Shown: positions 17,791 through 27,053 of the stretch, piece by piece | How positions within the stretch are numbered: position 1 is the first letter of the stretch | How the letters are laid out: the number at the start of each line of letters is the position of its first letter | DNA from: Blautia parvula | Lineage (GTDB): Bacteria > Bacillota > Clostridia > Lachnospirales > Lachnospiraceae | DNA: 64,000 bases | Direction: 5' to 3' | Assembly: GCF_020215665.1 (NCBI RefSeq) | Contig: NZ_CP084061.1 | Location: forward strand, 248,001 to 312,000 | The notes under the pieces: generated by a model | Database searches by the model: none | The model's input: the letters and a program-made list of their open reading frames with translations, nothing else | Told to the model about the DNA's origin: nothing | Translations under genes and position numbers: made by a program

Positions 17791-18927
17791 ATGAACGATA
17801 TACGACACCTGCAAGAAACTCCCGCGGATTCTGCAGTGGCAGATGCGGGAAAAGAGACGTTACTGGAACTTAAGGGGATAAGCAAGAGCTTCGGGACCAC
17901 AGACGTGCTCAAAGATATTGACCTTTCGATAGAAAGAGGAGAATTCATCACATTCTTAGGCGCTTCCGGCTGCGGAAAAACCACAACTCTGCGTATCATT
18001 GCCGGGCTGGAAATGCCGGACAAAGGCCAGGTGATTCTGGAAGGCCGGGATGTGACCATGCTGGAACCCCATCAGAGGGATGTGAATACAGTGTTTCAGA
18101 ATTATGCCCTGTTTCCCCATATGAATGTGGAGGCAAACATCGGCTATGGCCTGAGAATCCGTAAGGTTCCAAAAAATGAAATCAGGGAAAAAGTAAAGAA
18201 AATGCTGGATCTGGTTCAGCTCTCCGGCTATGAAAAGCGTATGCCATCAGAACTGTCAGGCGGGCAGAAGCAGAGGGTTGCCATTGCCCGCTCCCTGATC
18301 AACAGCCCAAAACTCCTGCTTTTGGATGAGCCTCTGGGCGCCCTTGATCTGAAGCTCAGAAGGGCTATGCAGACAGAGCTGAAGCGGCTTCAGAAGAAGC
18401 TGGGCATTACCTTCCTGTACATAACACATGACCAGGAGGAGGCAATCAACATGTCAGACCGTATTGTGGTCATGCGTGACGGTCAGTTTGAACAGATCGG
18501 TACCCCGGATGAGATCTATAACCGCCCGAAGACCAGCTATGTGGCTGACTTTGTGGGCAATGCCAATATAATCTCCGGTGTTGTGGAGCATATAGGGGAG
18601 GAGCTTACGGATATCCGGGTGAACAACTGCCTTATCACAGCAGGGACGGCGGACGGCCTGAAAAAAGGCGGCAGGGCTGTGGTAGCTGTGAGAAGGGAAA
18701 ATATCAAAGTCTGCCGCGAGTGTAAAAAAGGCCTTCCTGCAGTGATAACCGATAAATCCTTTAATGCAGGACAGCTCCACATGGCCTTTAAACTGGAGGA
18801 CGGCAGGGAAGTGGTTGCCAGCCATTACGGCATAGATACAGATCTGACGGTGGACCAGAAGGTCTGTGTGGGATGGGAGCCGCAGCACGCTGTCTTTGTG
18901 GATCTGGAAGATACACAGGAGGCGTGA
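17791..18927 (+). CDS. potA: spermidine/putrescine ABC transporter ATP-binding protein
   Basis: A 378-residue ABC ATPase that powers polyamine uptake. It has Walker A GASGCGKTT, signature LSGGQKQR, Walker B LLLLDEPLGALD and the switch His in ITHDQEEA; the C-terminal 120 residues form a TOBE-type regulatory domain. I start it at ATG 17791, which has AAAAGGA upstream; an in-frame GTG at 17728 is too close to the likely promoter. It is the first gene of a four-gene operon in the usual order, with the next start 2 bases after its stop. Confidence 0.94.
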   Translation: MNDIRHLQETPADSAVADAGKETLLELKGISKSFGTTDVLKDIDLSIERGEFITFLGASGCGKTTTLRIIAGLEMPDKGQVILEGRDVTMLEPHQRDVNTVFQNYALFPHMNVEANIGYGLRIRKVPKNEIREKVKKMLDLVQLSGYEKRMPSELSGGQKQRVAIARSLINSPKLLLLDEPLGALDLKLRRAMQTELKRLQKKLGITFLYITHDQEEAINMSDRIVVMRDGQFEQIGTPDEIYNRPKTSYVADFVGNANIISGVVEHIGEELTDIRVNNCLITAGTADGLKKGGRAVVAVRRENIKVCRECKKGLPAVITDKSFNAGQLHMAFKLEDGREVVASHYGIDTDLTVDQKVCVGWEPQHAVFVDLEDTQEA

Positions 18928-18929
18928 GG

Positions 18930-19787
18930 ATGGAGAAAAAGAAAAGATCAGGACTGTTTCTGACGGTTGCACCCCTCTATATCTTCACCCTTGTCTTTGT
19001 GGCAGGACCGCTGCTCTACATGATAGCCCTGAGCTTTGCCACAAACAGTGACGGATGGGGGACCCTGTGGAAATTTACCCTGGAAAATTATAAGAAGATC
19101 GCAGATCCTGTTTACCTGAAGAGCTTTTCCCAGTCCTTCCAGCTTGCGTTTACCAGCACCATCTGTATCACGCTGCTGGGATATCCCTTTGGCTATTTTA
19201 TGGCAAAACAGTCGGCAAAATGGAAGAAGAGGATCATGCTGCTGATCATGGTGCCTTTCTGGACCAGTTCCCTGATCCGTATGTACGGATGGATCATCCT
19301 GCTCCAGGCAAAAGGCGTGTTCAATACGCTGCTTGTGAAGCTGGGCATCATTGAGGAACCGCTGAAAATCCTCTACTCCTATCCTGCAGTTGTCATTGGC
19401 ATGATTTACGCGCTGCTGCCTTTTATGGTGCTCTCCGTGTATTCCAGCGTGGAAAAAATGGACTGGTCTTTGGTGGAGGCTGCAAGAGATCTGGGGGCCA
19501 GCCGGGCCAAGGCATTTTTGACGATTACGCTGAAGCTGACGCTGCCCGGACTTTTGACGGGTGTGATCCTGTCCTTTGTGCCGTCCATGGGACTGTTTTT
19601 CATTGCGGATATTCTGGGCGGAAATAAAATCGTTCTGGTGGGCAGTGTGATCCAGGATCAGCTCACAAGAGGAAGCAACTGGCCCTTTGCGGCAGCGCTT
19701 GCCGTGGTACTTATGGTCCTGACTTCCATTATGATTTATCTGTACCGGAAAATTACCCACGTGAAAGATTTGGAGGGATTCTTTTGA
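18930..19787 (+). CDS. potB: spermidine/putrescine ABC transporter permease PotB
   Basis: A 285-residue inner-membrane permease with about six transmembrane helices. The ATPase-coupling loop has the binding-protein-dependent permease pattern EAARDLGASRAKAF. The start at ATG 18930 is supported by AGGAGG overlapping the end of potA; an upstream in-frame start at 18873 would lie inside potA. It pairs with PotC, whose TTG start overlaps its stop by 4 bases. Confidence 0.93.
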   Translation: MEKKKRSGLFLTVAPLYIFTLVFVAGPLLYMIALSFATNSDGWGTLWKFTLENYKKIADPVYLKSFSQSFQLAFTSTICITLLGYPFGYFMAKQSAKWKKRIMLLIMVPFWTSSLIRMYGWIILLQAKGVFNTLLVKLGIIEEPLKILYSYPAVVIGMIYALLPFMVLSVYSSVEKMDWSLVEAARDLGASRAKAFLTITLKLTLPGLLTGVILSFVPSMGLFFIADILGGNKIVLVGSVIQDQLTRGSNWPFAAALAVVLMVLTSIMIYLYRKITHVKDLEGFF

Positions 19788-20584
19788 GAAAAAAACATAA
19801 GCTGTCAGGCATTTATCTGGCCGTCCTGCTGCTCGTCATGTATCTCCCCATTGTGATGGTGGTGATATTTTCCTTTAATGAGTCCAAGCTCACAGCCAGC
19901 TTTACAGGATTTTCCCTGAAATGGTATGAAACACTCTGGCATGACAGAGATATTAAGGAAGCGCTGTTCAACAGCATACTTCTGGGCGTTATAAGCTGCG
20001 CCATCTCTGCAGTCATCGGAACTCTGGGTGCTGTGGGCATGGCCCGGGCGGATTATAAGACAAAAGGCATGATGGAGTATCTGTCCACAGTTCCCATCAT
20101 GATACCCGAGATCATTCTGGGCATGGTATTTCTTGCCTTTTTCTCCTTATTAAACCTGCCTTTTGGTATGACAACCCTGGTAATTGCACATACTACTTTT
20201 TGTATCCCCTATATATTTATGATGGTAAAGGCCAGGCTTGTGGGAATTGACCGGTCTTTGGAGGAGGCAGCCCGGGATTTGGGCGCATCCCAGATCAGGA
20301 CGTTCTTTGACATAACGCTGCCGCTCATTATGCCGGCGGTTCTGTCCGGAAGTCTGCTGGCGTTTGCCATGTCTTTTGATGATGTGGTCATCAGTATTTT
20401 TGTAAACGGTCCAAGGCTCAATACGCTTCCGGTAAAGGTTTACACCCAGCTTAAGACAGGGGTGACACCGGAGATCAATGCGCTTTGTACCATAATTTTA
20501 GCGGCCATCGTACTGGTTCTCGGCATTTCTTCCCTGGTGCAGAAACGGCAGGAACGCAGGCGGGGAGAACTTTCAGAAAGATGA
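19784..20584 (+). CDS. potC: spermidine/putrescine ABC transporter permease PotC
   Basis: A 266-residue permease with about six transmembrane helices and the coupling loop EAARDLGASQIRTF. It starts at TTG 19784, overlapping the potB stop (TTGA), which implies translational coupling. Together with PotB it forms the membrane channel of the polyamine importer; PotD follows after 9 bases. Confidence 0.93.
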   Translation: MRKKHKLSGIYLAVLLLVMYLPIVMVVIFSFNESKLTASFTGFSLKWYETLWHDRDIKEALFNSILLGVISCAISAVIGTLGAVGMARADYKTKGMMEYLSTVPIMIPEIILGMVFLAFFSLLNLPFGMTTLVIAHTTFCIPYIFMMVKARLVGIDRSLEEAARDLGASQIRTFFDITLPLIMPAVLSGSLLAFAMSFDDVVISIFVNGPRLNTLPVKVYTQLKTGVTPEINALCTIILAAIVLVLGISSLVQKRQERRRGELSER

Positions 20585-20593
20585 GGTAGAAAT

Positions 20594-21634
20594 ATGAAGA
20601 AAAGATTAGCAGCCCTTACACTTTGTTTTGCAATGGCAGCCTCCATGCTTGCCGGATGTGGTGAAAAAGAGGAAGATGACAACAAAGAACTGGTACTCTA
20701 CACCTGGGAGGGACTGTTCCCCCAGGAAGTGCTGGATGGCTTTGAGGAAGAGACAGGAATCAAGATCATCAGCTCCAACTTCGACACAAATGAAACCATG
20801 CTGGAAAAAATTCAGCAGACAGACGGAAAAGACTACGACATTGTTGTGGGCGATGATTATATCATTGAACAGATCGTGAAGAACGGTCTGGCAAAAAAAC
20901 TGGACAAGACACAGATCAGCAATTTCGGCAATATCAATCCTCTGTATCAGAGCCAGTTTTATGATCCGGACAATGAATATACCGTTCCGCACGGGGCAGG
21001 TATTCCTCTGATCGTGTATGACCCTGCGCAGGTTGACTTTGAGATCAAGGGATATGAGGACCTGTGGAATCCAAAGCTTGAGGATAAGATCGCCATGATC
21101 GGCAGCTACCGGGCAGTCAATGGATTTGTGCTTCAGACTATGGGAAAATCCATGAATGAGGAAGATGTACAGGTCATCGAACAGGCAGGGGAAAAATTAA
21201 AAGAGCTGGCGCCGAATATCCGTATGATCCAGGACAGTGATACACAGAACGCACTGCTGAACGGAGAGGCCAGTGTTGCCTATCTGTATACTTCCCAGGT
21301 GACAGCAGCCCTGGCAGAGAATCCGGACCTGAAGGTGGTCTATCCGGAAGAGGGACTGGGCTTTGGCATTATGAACCTGTTTATTCCCAAAAACGCACCG
21401 GATGAACTGAACGCCTATAAATTCCTGAACTATATTCTGGAGCCGGAAAACGCGGCGAAATGTTTTGATGCTCTCGGATATTACTGTACTACAAATGCGG
21501 CGGATGATCTGGTAAATCCCAACCTGGTAGTGCCGGATTCCGTGAAAAAGGGCGAGATCGTACAGAATGTAAGCGCAGAAGCCAACGAGGCATATGAGAA
21601 AAACTGGACAGAATTCAAAGCTGCATGTGACTAA
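20594..21634 (+). CDS. potD: spermidine/putrescine-binding lipoprotein PotD
   Basis: A 346-residue extracellular substrate-binding lipoprotein. The signal peptide ends in the lipobox MLAGC, with the lipidated Cys at residue 21. The mature protein has the PotD/PotF fold pattern (LVLYTWEGLFPQEVLDGFEEETG, IVVGDDYIIEQ, NGEASVAYLYTSQV). It captures polyamine and delivers it to PotBC. It ends the pot operon; an HD-domain gene follows 20 bases later with its own AGGAGG and may be read through. Confidence 0.93.
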   Translation: MKKRLAALTLCFAMAASMLAGCGEKEEDDNKELVLYTWEGLFPQEVLDGFEEETGIKIISSNFDTNETMLEKIQQTDGKDYDIVVGDDYIIEQIVKNGLAKKLDKTQISNFGNINPLYQSQFYDPDNEYTVPHGAGIPLIVYDPAQVDFEIKGYEDLWNPKLEDKIAMIGSYRAVNGFVLQTMGKSMNEEDVQVIEQAGEKLKELAPNIRMIQDSDTQNALLNGEASVAYLYTSQVTAALAENPDLKVVYPEEGLGFGIMNLFIPKNAPDELNAYKFLNYILEPENAAKCFDALGYYCTTNAADDLVNPNLVVPDSVKKGEIVQNVSAEANEAYEKNWTEFKAACD

Positions 21635-21654
21635 GGAAAAAGGAGGTACATACA

Positions 21655-22248
21655 ATGCAGACAAAAGTGACAAGAGAACAAGCGCTGGAGCTTCTGAAAA
21701 AATACAACAAAGAGGAATTCCATATCCTACACGCTCTGACCGTGGAAGGCGTTATGCGCTGGTATGCCCGGGAGATGGGATACGGCGATGAGGCAGAGTT
21801 CTGGGCAATGGCAGGCCTGCTTCACGATGTGGACTTTGAGCAGTATCCGGAGGAGCACTGCAAAAAAGCGCCGGAGCTTCTTTCTGAGATCGATGCGGAG
21901 GAGGAGCTGGTACACGCGGTTGTGAGCCACGGATACGGCCTCTGCTCTGACGTGGAGCCGGAGCACCTGATGGAGAAAATCATGTTTGCTTCCGATGAGC
22001 TTACAGGCCTTATCTGGGCAGCGGCAAAAATGCGTCCCTCCAAAAGTGTCATGGACATGGAAGTCTCCAGTGTCAAGAAAAAATTCAAGGACAAGAGATT
22101 TGCCGCAGGCTGTTCCAGAGATGTGATAAAGGACGGCGCCGAGATGCTGGGATGGGAACTGACGGAATTATTTGATAAGACGATCCAGGCTATGCGTTCC
22201 TGTGAGGCTTCTGCTGCCCGGGAATGCGGGGAACTGGCAGCACAGTGA
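21655..22248 (+). CDS. HD-domain phosphohydrolase
   Basis: A 197-residue HD-superfamily metal-dependent phosphohydrolase. The metal ligands are visible as the first His around HILHALTVEG, the HD pair in AGLLHDVDFE, and later His in VVSHGYG; the pattern fits small HDIG proteins acting on nucleotides or other phosphate esters. It starts 20 bases after potD. Its stop is followed one base later by the next start, so it may be co-expressed with the LRR protein. Substrate unknown. Confidence 0.85.
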   Translation: MQTKVTREQALELLKKYNKEEFHILHALTVEGVMRWYAREMGYGDEAEFWAMAGLLHDVDFEQYPEEHCKKAPELLSEIDAEEELVHAVVSHGYGLCSDVEPEHLMEKIMFASDELTGLIWAAAKMRPSKSVMDMEVSSVKKKFKDKRFAAGCSRDVIKDGAEMLGWELTELFDKTIQAMRSCEASAARECGELAAQ

Positions 22249-22249
22249 T

Positions 22250-23107
22250 ATGAAGGATAAATACAGTATGAATGCGGGCAAAAGGGATGCGGAAGCATCC
22301 TTTTTGCCTGCTTACCATTATTCACCCTGGAAAGAGGGAAGGACAAAAGAGGAACAGGAGGCTCTGCTTCTTGCGGAAGAGATGGAGATCGCGGATGGTG
22401 TGGAGGAGATTGGAAACTATACCTTCTACGGCTGCGGGAGGCTCAGAAGCCTCTCCTTTACAGATTCCCTGAAACGCATAGGGGGAGGCTCCTTCACGGG
22501 ATGCTCCGCCTTACGTGAGCTTCATGTGCTCATGGGGGAAGGGGCAAAAAGCTGCATAATGGATGTGGCGGCGGAGACCTTTCATGAAGTGTTTGTGACC
22601 ATCACATTCAGGGAGACAGGGGACCGGGCGAAGCTGGTGTTTCCGGAATATTATGAGGAGGGTGTGGAGAACACGCCTGCCAGGATCCTGGAGACACATT
22701 TTCACGGCTCAGGCTATCGCTACCGACAGTGTTTTACAGAAAAGCGGGTGGATTATCACCGTTATGACAGTTTGTTTGAAGTGGCAAAGGTATATGAAAA
22801 GCCGGAAATCCTCATTCCCATGGCTATGGGACGCCTGATGTATCCCCGGGAACTGGGGGAGGAGGCGGGGAACGCGTATGCCGCATATGTAAGGGAGCAT
22901 CTGAAGGAGGCAGGCGCGTATTTTCTGAAACGCCGGGAATGGCACAGTGCTCTGTGTTATCTGGCAGAGTACGCGGTGCAGAGGGCTGAGGAGATGGAAC
23001 TGCTGTTGGGTCTGGCATCCGGATGCGGGATGGCGGAGGCCGTGAGCCTGCTGATGGAGGAGAAGAGAAAACGGTTTGGCAGGGCTGTAAAGTCCTTTGA
23101 ATTTTAA
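22250..23107 (+). CDS. BspA-type leucine-rich-repeat protein
   Basis: A 285-residue protein without signal peptide or membrane segment. Residues about 45-100 contain two BspA-type LRR units (VEEIGNYTFYGCGRLRSLSF and a second ending GGSFTGCSALREL). The remaining two thirds are mixed and then helical (about 180-285), with no motif I know. I start at ATG 22250, right after the HD gene stop. The protein sits directly upstream of a VWA protein and an AAA ATPase; it may be an adaptor for them, but this is only context. Confidence 0.7.
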   Translation: MKDKYSMNAGKRDAEASFLPAYHYSPWKEGRTKEEQEALLLAEEMEIADGVEEIGNYTFYGCGRLRSLSFTDSLKRIGGGSFTGCSALRELHVLMGEGAKSCIMDVAAETFHEVFVTITFRETGDRAKLVFPEYYEEGVENTPARILETHFHGSGYRYRQCFTEKRVDYHRYDSLFEVAKVYEKPEILIPMAMGRLMYPRELGEEAGNAYAAYVREHLKEAGAYFLKRREWHSALCYLAEYAVQRAEEMELLLGLASGCGMAEAVSLLMEEKRKRFGRAVKSFEF

Positions 23108-23166
23108 GATGCGGCGGCACATGTGATAGTACCGGACGTGGATCGAAACAATAATGGAGTAAAAAA

Positions 23167-24534
23167 ATGGCACAGGAAATGGAAAAACGTATCAATGAAG
23201 TGTGTATCAGAATCCTGGCCTCGTCCAGAAGTGAGCTTTATCTGCACATGCGATTCCTGGATGTGGCCCTCTCCGCCTTTTCCTATGTACAGAATCCGGA
23301 GATGGGGACTCTGGGTACAGATGGTGTGGGACTTTATTATAACCCTTCTTATCTGGGGGGCCTTTACCGGCAGGGGCGTGTTTTTGTAAACCGGGCGTAT
23401 CTGCACATGGTGTTTCACTGCATATTTGCCCATCCGTGGAAAGATGTACGCCTGAGAAAAAAGCGGGCATCCAGACTGGTTGAAGAGGAGACGGCGGATC
23501 TTTTGTGGGAGGTCTCCTGTGATATTGCCAGTGAAGCCATGATCGACAGTATCCCTCTGCACTGTGTGCGCCGCCCGACCTCTGTATTGAGGCGGGAGAC
23601 GTATGCATCGCTTGGAAAGAAGCGCAGGGTTTTGAACGCGGAGGGGGTTTTTGGCGCCCTTCTGGAGGATAAGCCGGATTTGGAACGGCTCCGGAGGCTG
23701 AAAGAGGAGTTCTATGTGGATGACCACAGCCTGTGGAGCGGGGGAAAGAGAAGGGCACCCAGTCAGCGCCCGAAAGAAAACTGGGATGACATCCGCGATA
23801 AGATGGAAACGGAGCTGCAGAGCTTCGGCCAGGACTCTGCAGTCGGAGCTTCGGAGGGAATCTTGGAACAGATCAAGGTGGAAAACAGGGATTCCTATGA
23901 CTACCGCAGGTTCCTGCAGAAATTCGCGGTGCTGAAGGAGGAGCAGCAGATTGACCCGGATTCCTTTGACTATGGGTTCTACAGCTACGGACTTTCCCTG
24001 TACGGCAATATGCCTTTGATCGAGCCTCAGGAGAGCCGGGAGGTAAAGAAGGTGGAGGAGTTTGTCATAGCCATTGACACCTCCATGTCCTGTTCCGGTG
24101 AACTGGTGAAAGCTTTTTTGAAGGAGACCTATTCTATTCTGAGGGAGACAGAGAGCTTTTTCAGGAAGATCAATATCCATATCATCCAGTGCGATGAGGT
24201 GGTGCAAAGTGATGACAAGATCACGTCTCAGGAGGAGCTTAAGGCCTATATGGAACATCTGGAGCTTCTGGGCCAGGGAGGGACGGATTTCAGGCCTGTT
24301 TTCACCCGGGTGGAGGAGCTGCTGGCGAAAAGAGAATTTACAAGCCTGAAAGGGCTGTTATATTTTACCGACGGAAAAGGGATATTTCCGCAGAAAATGC
24401 CGCGGTACGAAACAGCATTCGTGCTGATGCAGAAAGAATATGAAGAGATAGATGTACCTGCCTGGGCCATAAAAATATATCTGGACCAGGAGGAAATGGA
24501 AGCATACAAAGAGGGAATTACAGATGAACATTAA
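23167..24534 (+). CDS. VWA-domain protein with DUF2201-like metallopeptidase-type N terminus
   Basis: A 455-residue cytoplasmic protein. The N-terminal half resembles the putative metallopeptidase domain seen in VWA-like DUF2201 proteins, with VNRAYLHMVFHCIFAH carrying a His-x(4)-His metal-site pattern. The C-terminal part (about 295-440) is a von Willebrand A-type domain with MIDAS residues in IDTSMSCSG, GGTDFRP and YFTDGKG. It overlaps the downstream AAA ATPase by 11 bases. MoxR-type ATPases and VWA proteins commonly pair as chaperone systems that insert metals or remodel protein complexes; the client is unknown. Confidence 0.82.
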   Translation: MAQEMEKRINEVCIRILASSRSELYLHMRFLDVALSAFSYVQNPEMGTLGTDGVGLYYNPSYLGGLYRQGRVFVNRAYLHMVFHCIFAHPWKDVRLRKKRASRLVEEETADLLWEVSCDIASEAMIDSIPLHCVRRPTSVLRRETYASLGKKRRVLNAEGVFGALLEDKPDLERLRRLKEEFYVDDHSLWSGGKRRAPSQRPKENWDDIRDKMETELQSFGQDSAVGASEGILEQIKVENRDSYDYRRFLQKFAVLKEEQQIDPDSFDYGFYSYGLSLYGNMPLIEPQESREVKKVEEFVIAIDTSMSCSGELVKAFLKETYSILRETESFFRKINIHIIQCDEVVQSDDKITSQEELKAYMEHLELLGQGGTDFRPVFTRVEELLAKREFTSLKGLLYFTDGKGIFPQKMPRYETAFVLMQKEYEEIDVPAWAIKIYLDQEEMEAYKEGITDEH

Positions 24535-26044
24535 ACGAGCAAAACAGGAGATCAAGGACGCTATAGAGGCATATCTGATCAAGGACGCCTATGGAGAATA
24601 CTGCATTCCTTCCATCCGGCAGCGCCCCATTCTGCTGATGGGCCCTCCGGGAATCGGAAAGACACAGATCATGGAGCAGATCGCCAGGGAATGTGAGATC
24701 AACCTGGTATCCTATACCATTACCCACCACACCAGGCAGAGTGCCGTGGGGCTGCCTTTTATCAGGGAGAAGGAATACGGCGGGAAGTCCCATTCCGTGA
24801 CAGAATATACCATGAGTGAGATCATATCCTCTGTGTATGACAGGATGGAGGAGACGAAGATAAAGGAGGGAATCCTTTTTATTGATGAGATCAACTGTGT
24901 GTCTGAGACGCTTGCGCCCACCATGCTGCAGTTTCTGCAGTGCAAGACCTTCGGCAATCAGTCTGTGCCCAAGGGCTGGATCATTGTAGCAGCAGGCAAT
25001 CCTCCGGAGTACAATAAATCTGTCCGGGAGTTTGACGTGGTGACTCTTGACCGGATCCGCAGGATTGACGTGGAAGAAGATTTCGGCGTGTGGAAAGAAT
25101 ATGCCTACAGTGCAGGTATCCATCCGGCTGTGATCTCCTATCTGGATATTCACAAAGATAATTTTTACCGCATGGAGACCAGTGTGGACGGGCGCATGTT
25201 CGCCACAGCCAGAGGATGGGAGGATCTGTCCCAGTTCCTCTATGCCTATGAAAAGCTGGGAAAAAGAGCGGACAGGGAAGTGGTGGGCCAGTATATCCAG
25301 CACGGGAAGGCGGCTAGGGATTTTGCCAACTATCTGGAACTCTTTGAAAAATACAGGACGGATTACCGGATCGAGGAGGTGCTGGCAGGCCGTTTTGAAA
25401 AATTTGCGGTGGATAAACTGAAGCTGGCGTCCTTTGATGAAAAATTCAGTGTGGTGGGACTGCTTGTGGGGCATCTGGGTACCAGATTTTACGCGTACTA
25501 TGAGATGGACCTGTATGTAACGACCCTCTATGAGAAGCTGAAGGGCTGGAAGCGGGAGATGGGGGAAGGCACATCGCCTTCCGCATCACTTGCGCTGCTT
25601 CTTGACCGGGAGCAGGCGGATTATGAGAGGAAAGAAAACGCGGGTCAGTTTACAGCTCCCGCGCGCCATGCGGCTGTGAAGACTATAGGATTTTTAAAAG
25701 CGCGGTTAAAAGAGGCTGAGGCCGGTGAGAGGGAGGGCCTGATGCCGGAGGAGATATTTACCGGTGCGGCCGGTCATTTTGGGCAGGAATCCGCCAAACG
25801 GGAGAACATGGTCCTTGAGACCGGCGGTGCCCTGCAGAATGCTTTTGATTTTCTGGAGCTGGCGTTTGGGGACAGTCAGGAGATGGTGATTTTTATCACA
25901 GAACTGAACACAAATCCCTACAGCATTCAGTTTATCAGTGAAAACGGATGTGACAGCTATTATAAATACAACAAAAAACTTCTTTTTGAAGAGGAACAGA
26001 GGAACATTTTAAAAGAGCTGGATGACATTGAGAATGACTTATAA
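24524..26044 (+). CDS. MoxR-type AAA+ ATPase
   Basis: A 506-residue AAA+ ATPase. Walker A is LLMGPPGIGKTQ (about residues 38-49), Walker B is ILFIDEIN and sensor 1 is IIVAAGNPPEYN. The AAA core takes up roughly the first 270 residues; the rest is helical and lacks known motifs. It overlaps the VWA gene, so the pair is translationally coupled and almost certainly works together as a MoxR/VWA remodelling system. Neighbours upstream are the LRR and HD genes. A repeat-bearing 286-base gap follows it. Confidence 0.88.
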   Translation: MNIKRAKQEIKDAIEAYLIKDAYGEYCIPSIRQRPILLMGPPGIGKTQIMEQIARECEINLVSYTITHHTRQSAVGLPFIREKEYGGKSHSVTEYTMSEIISSVYDRMEETKIKEGILFIDEINCVSETLAPTMLQFLQCKTFGNQSVPKGWIIVAAGNPPEYNKSVREFDVVTLDRIRRIDVEEDFGVWKEYAYSAGIHPAVISYLDIHKDNFYRMETSVDGRMFATARGWEDLSQFLYAYEKLGKRADREVVGQYIQHGKAARDFANYLELFEKYRTDYRIEEVLAGRFEKFAVDKLKLASFDEKFSVVGLLVGHLGTRFYAYYEMDLYVTTLYEKLKGWKREMGEGTSPSASLALLLDREQADYERKENAGQFTAPARHAAVKTIGFLKARLKEAEAGEREGLMPEEIFTGAAGHFGQESAKRENMVLETGGALQNAFDFLELAFGDSQEMVIFITELNTNPYSIQFISENGCDSYYKYNKKLLFEEEQRNILKELDDIENDL

Positions 26045-26086
26045 ACACCTGGCGGGACAGTGGAGTATGAACAATAACATCTTGTG
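26043..26086. repeat. 44-bp direct repeat, copy 1
   Basis: Starts at the last bases of the AAA ATPase gene. It matches 26193-26236 at 42 of 44 positions; the unit contains GGGACAGTGGAGT and ATAACATCTTGTG. The exact offset is 150 bases. Confidence 0.9.
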
Positions 26087-26192
26087 ATACTGTTCACTGC
26101 GTGCCCAGTATCACGCTTCGCGATGCACAGATATGCAGCATTCTGCTCCATATCGCGCTGGCTGTCTCGGGATTTTCATGCCTTCGGCCTGA

Positions 26193-26236
26193 AAACACCT
26201 CGCGGGACAGTGGAGTGTGAACAATAACATCTTGTG
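26193..26236. repeat. 44-bp direct repeat, copy 2
   Basis: Second copy of the repeat at 26043. Between the two lies a 106-base segment containing a hairpin (TTTTCA-GCC-TTC-GGC-TGAAAA, 26173-26195) and a Cys/Met-rich open frame on the minus strand that I consider spurious. No gene is supported between 26045 and 26330. Confidence 0.9.
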
Positions 26237-26330
26237 CACAATTTTCTGTACCCTGTGCCGCATGTATTGAGCAGAACAGAGGACAGGGCTATAATAAATA
26301 AAAGCAGATGAAGACGACAGGAGGAGAAAG

Positions 26331-27035
26331 ATGCGTATCGCAGTGTGTGATGATGACGAGACTGCAGTATCTTTTTTAAGAGAACTGATAGAGACGTATC
26401 CGAAACAGAAACTCTGCGCGGACGGATACAGCAGCGGGGAGGACCTGCTTCGGTCGGGGCATGTGTATGACCTGATTTTTCTGGATATTGATATGAGGGG
26501 CATAGATGGAATCGAGACTGCACGGAGGATTCGCGTCCATGACAGGAAGGTGAAGATCGTATATGTGACCTCCTACAAGGAATATGCAGGACGAGCTTTT
26601 TCTGTCCATGCTTTTGGCTACCTGCTGAAGCCTGTGAAGCAGGAGAAGCTTTGGAAGCAGATCGAGGATGCCATGCTCTGGCAGGAGGAAGAGACGCCGG
26701 AGGTAAAGCAGGTGGAGTTTTCCACCGTGGAAGGGCTTGTGAGGCTTCCGGTGGATGCAATCTATTATTTTGAGTATCAGAACCGGCGTATTTTCATGAA
26801 GACAAAGGAAGTTACCCATGAGATGCGGGGGAAGATATCCGACATTGCCGGTAAGATGGGAGAGTATGGATTTTCCGTTCCCCATAAAAGCTTTGTGGTG
26901 AACCTGTACCATGTGAAGAATATCAAGGGGTACGAGATCCTCATGATGAACGGGGAGTGGATTCCTCTGTCCCAGAAGCAGGCAGTGCAGTTCAAGGAAA
27001 AACTCAGTCTTTATCTGGCGGATAAGATGGGATAG
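26331..27035 (+). CDS. LytTR-family response regulator
   Basis: A 234-residue response regulator. The receiver domain (1-120) has the acidic pair in CDDDE, the phosphoacceptor Asp in LIFLDIDM and the conserved Lys in LLKPVK. The C-terminal LytTR DNA-binding domain (about 135-232) includes NRRIFMKTK and FSVPHKSFVVNLYHV. This AgrA/ComE-type architecture binds tandem imperfect repeats in promoters. It pairs with the GHKL kinase 18 bases downstream. No peptide pheromone gene is visible nearby. Confidence 0.93.
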   Translation: MRIAVCDDDETAVSFLRELIETYPKQKLCADGYSSGEDLLRSGHVYDLIFLDIDMRGIDGIETARRIRVHDRKVKIVYVTSYKEYAGRAFSVHAFGYLLKPVKQEKLWKQIEDAMLWQEEETPEVKQVEFSTVEGLVRLPVDAIYYFEYQNRRIFMKTKEVTHEMRGKISDIAGKMGEYGFSVPHKSFVVNLYHVKNIKGYEILMMNGEWIPLSQKQAVQFKEKLSLYLADKMG

Positions 27036-27053
27036 GAAGAAGGTGGTAACCGG

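Noticed and set aside
26111-26503. Minus-strand open frames across the 44-bp direct repeats
   Set aside because: They overlap the response-regulator start and arise from the repeat itself; no ribosome binding site or known family.
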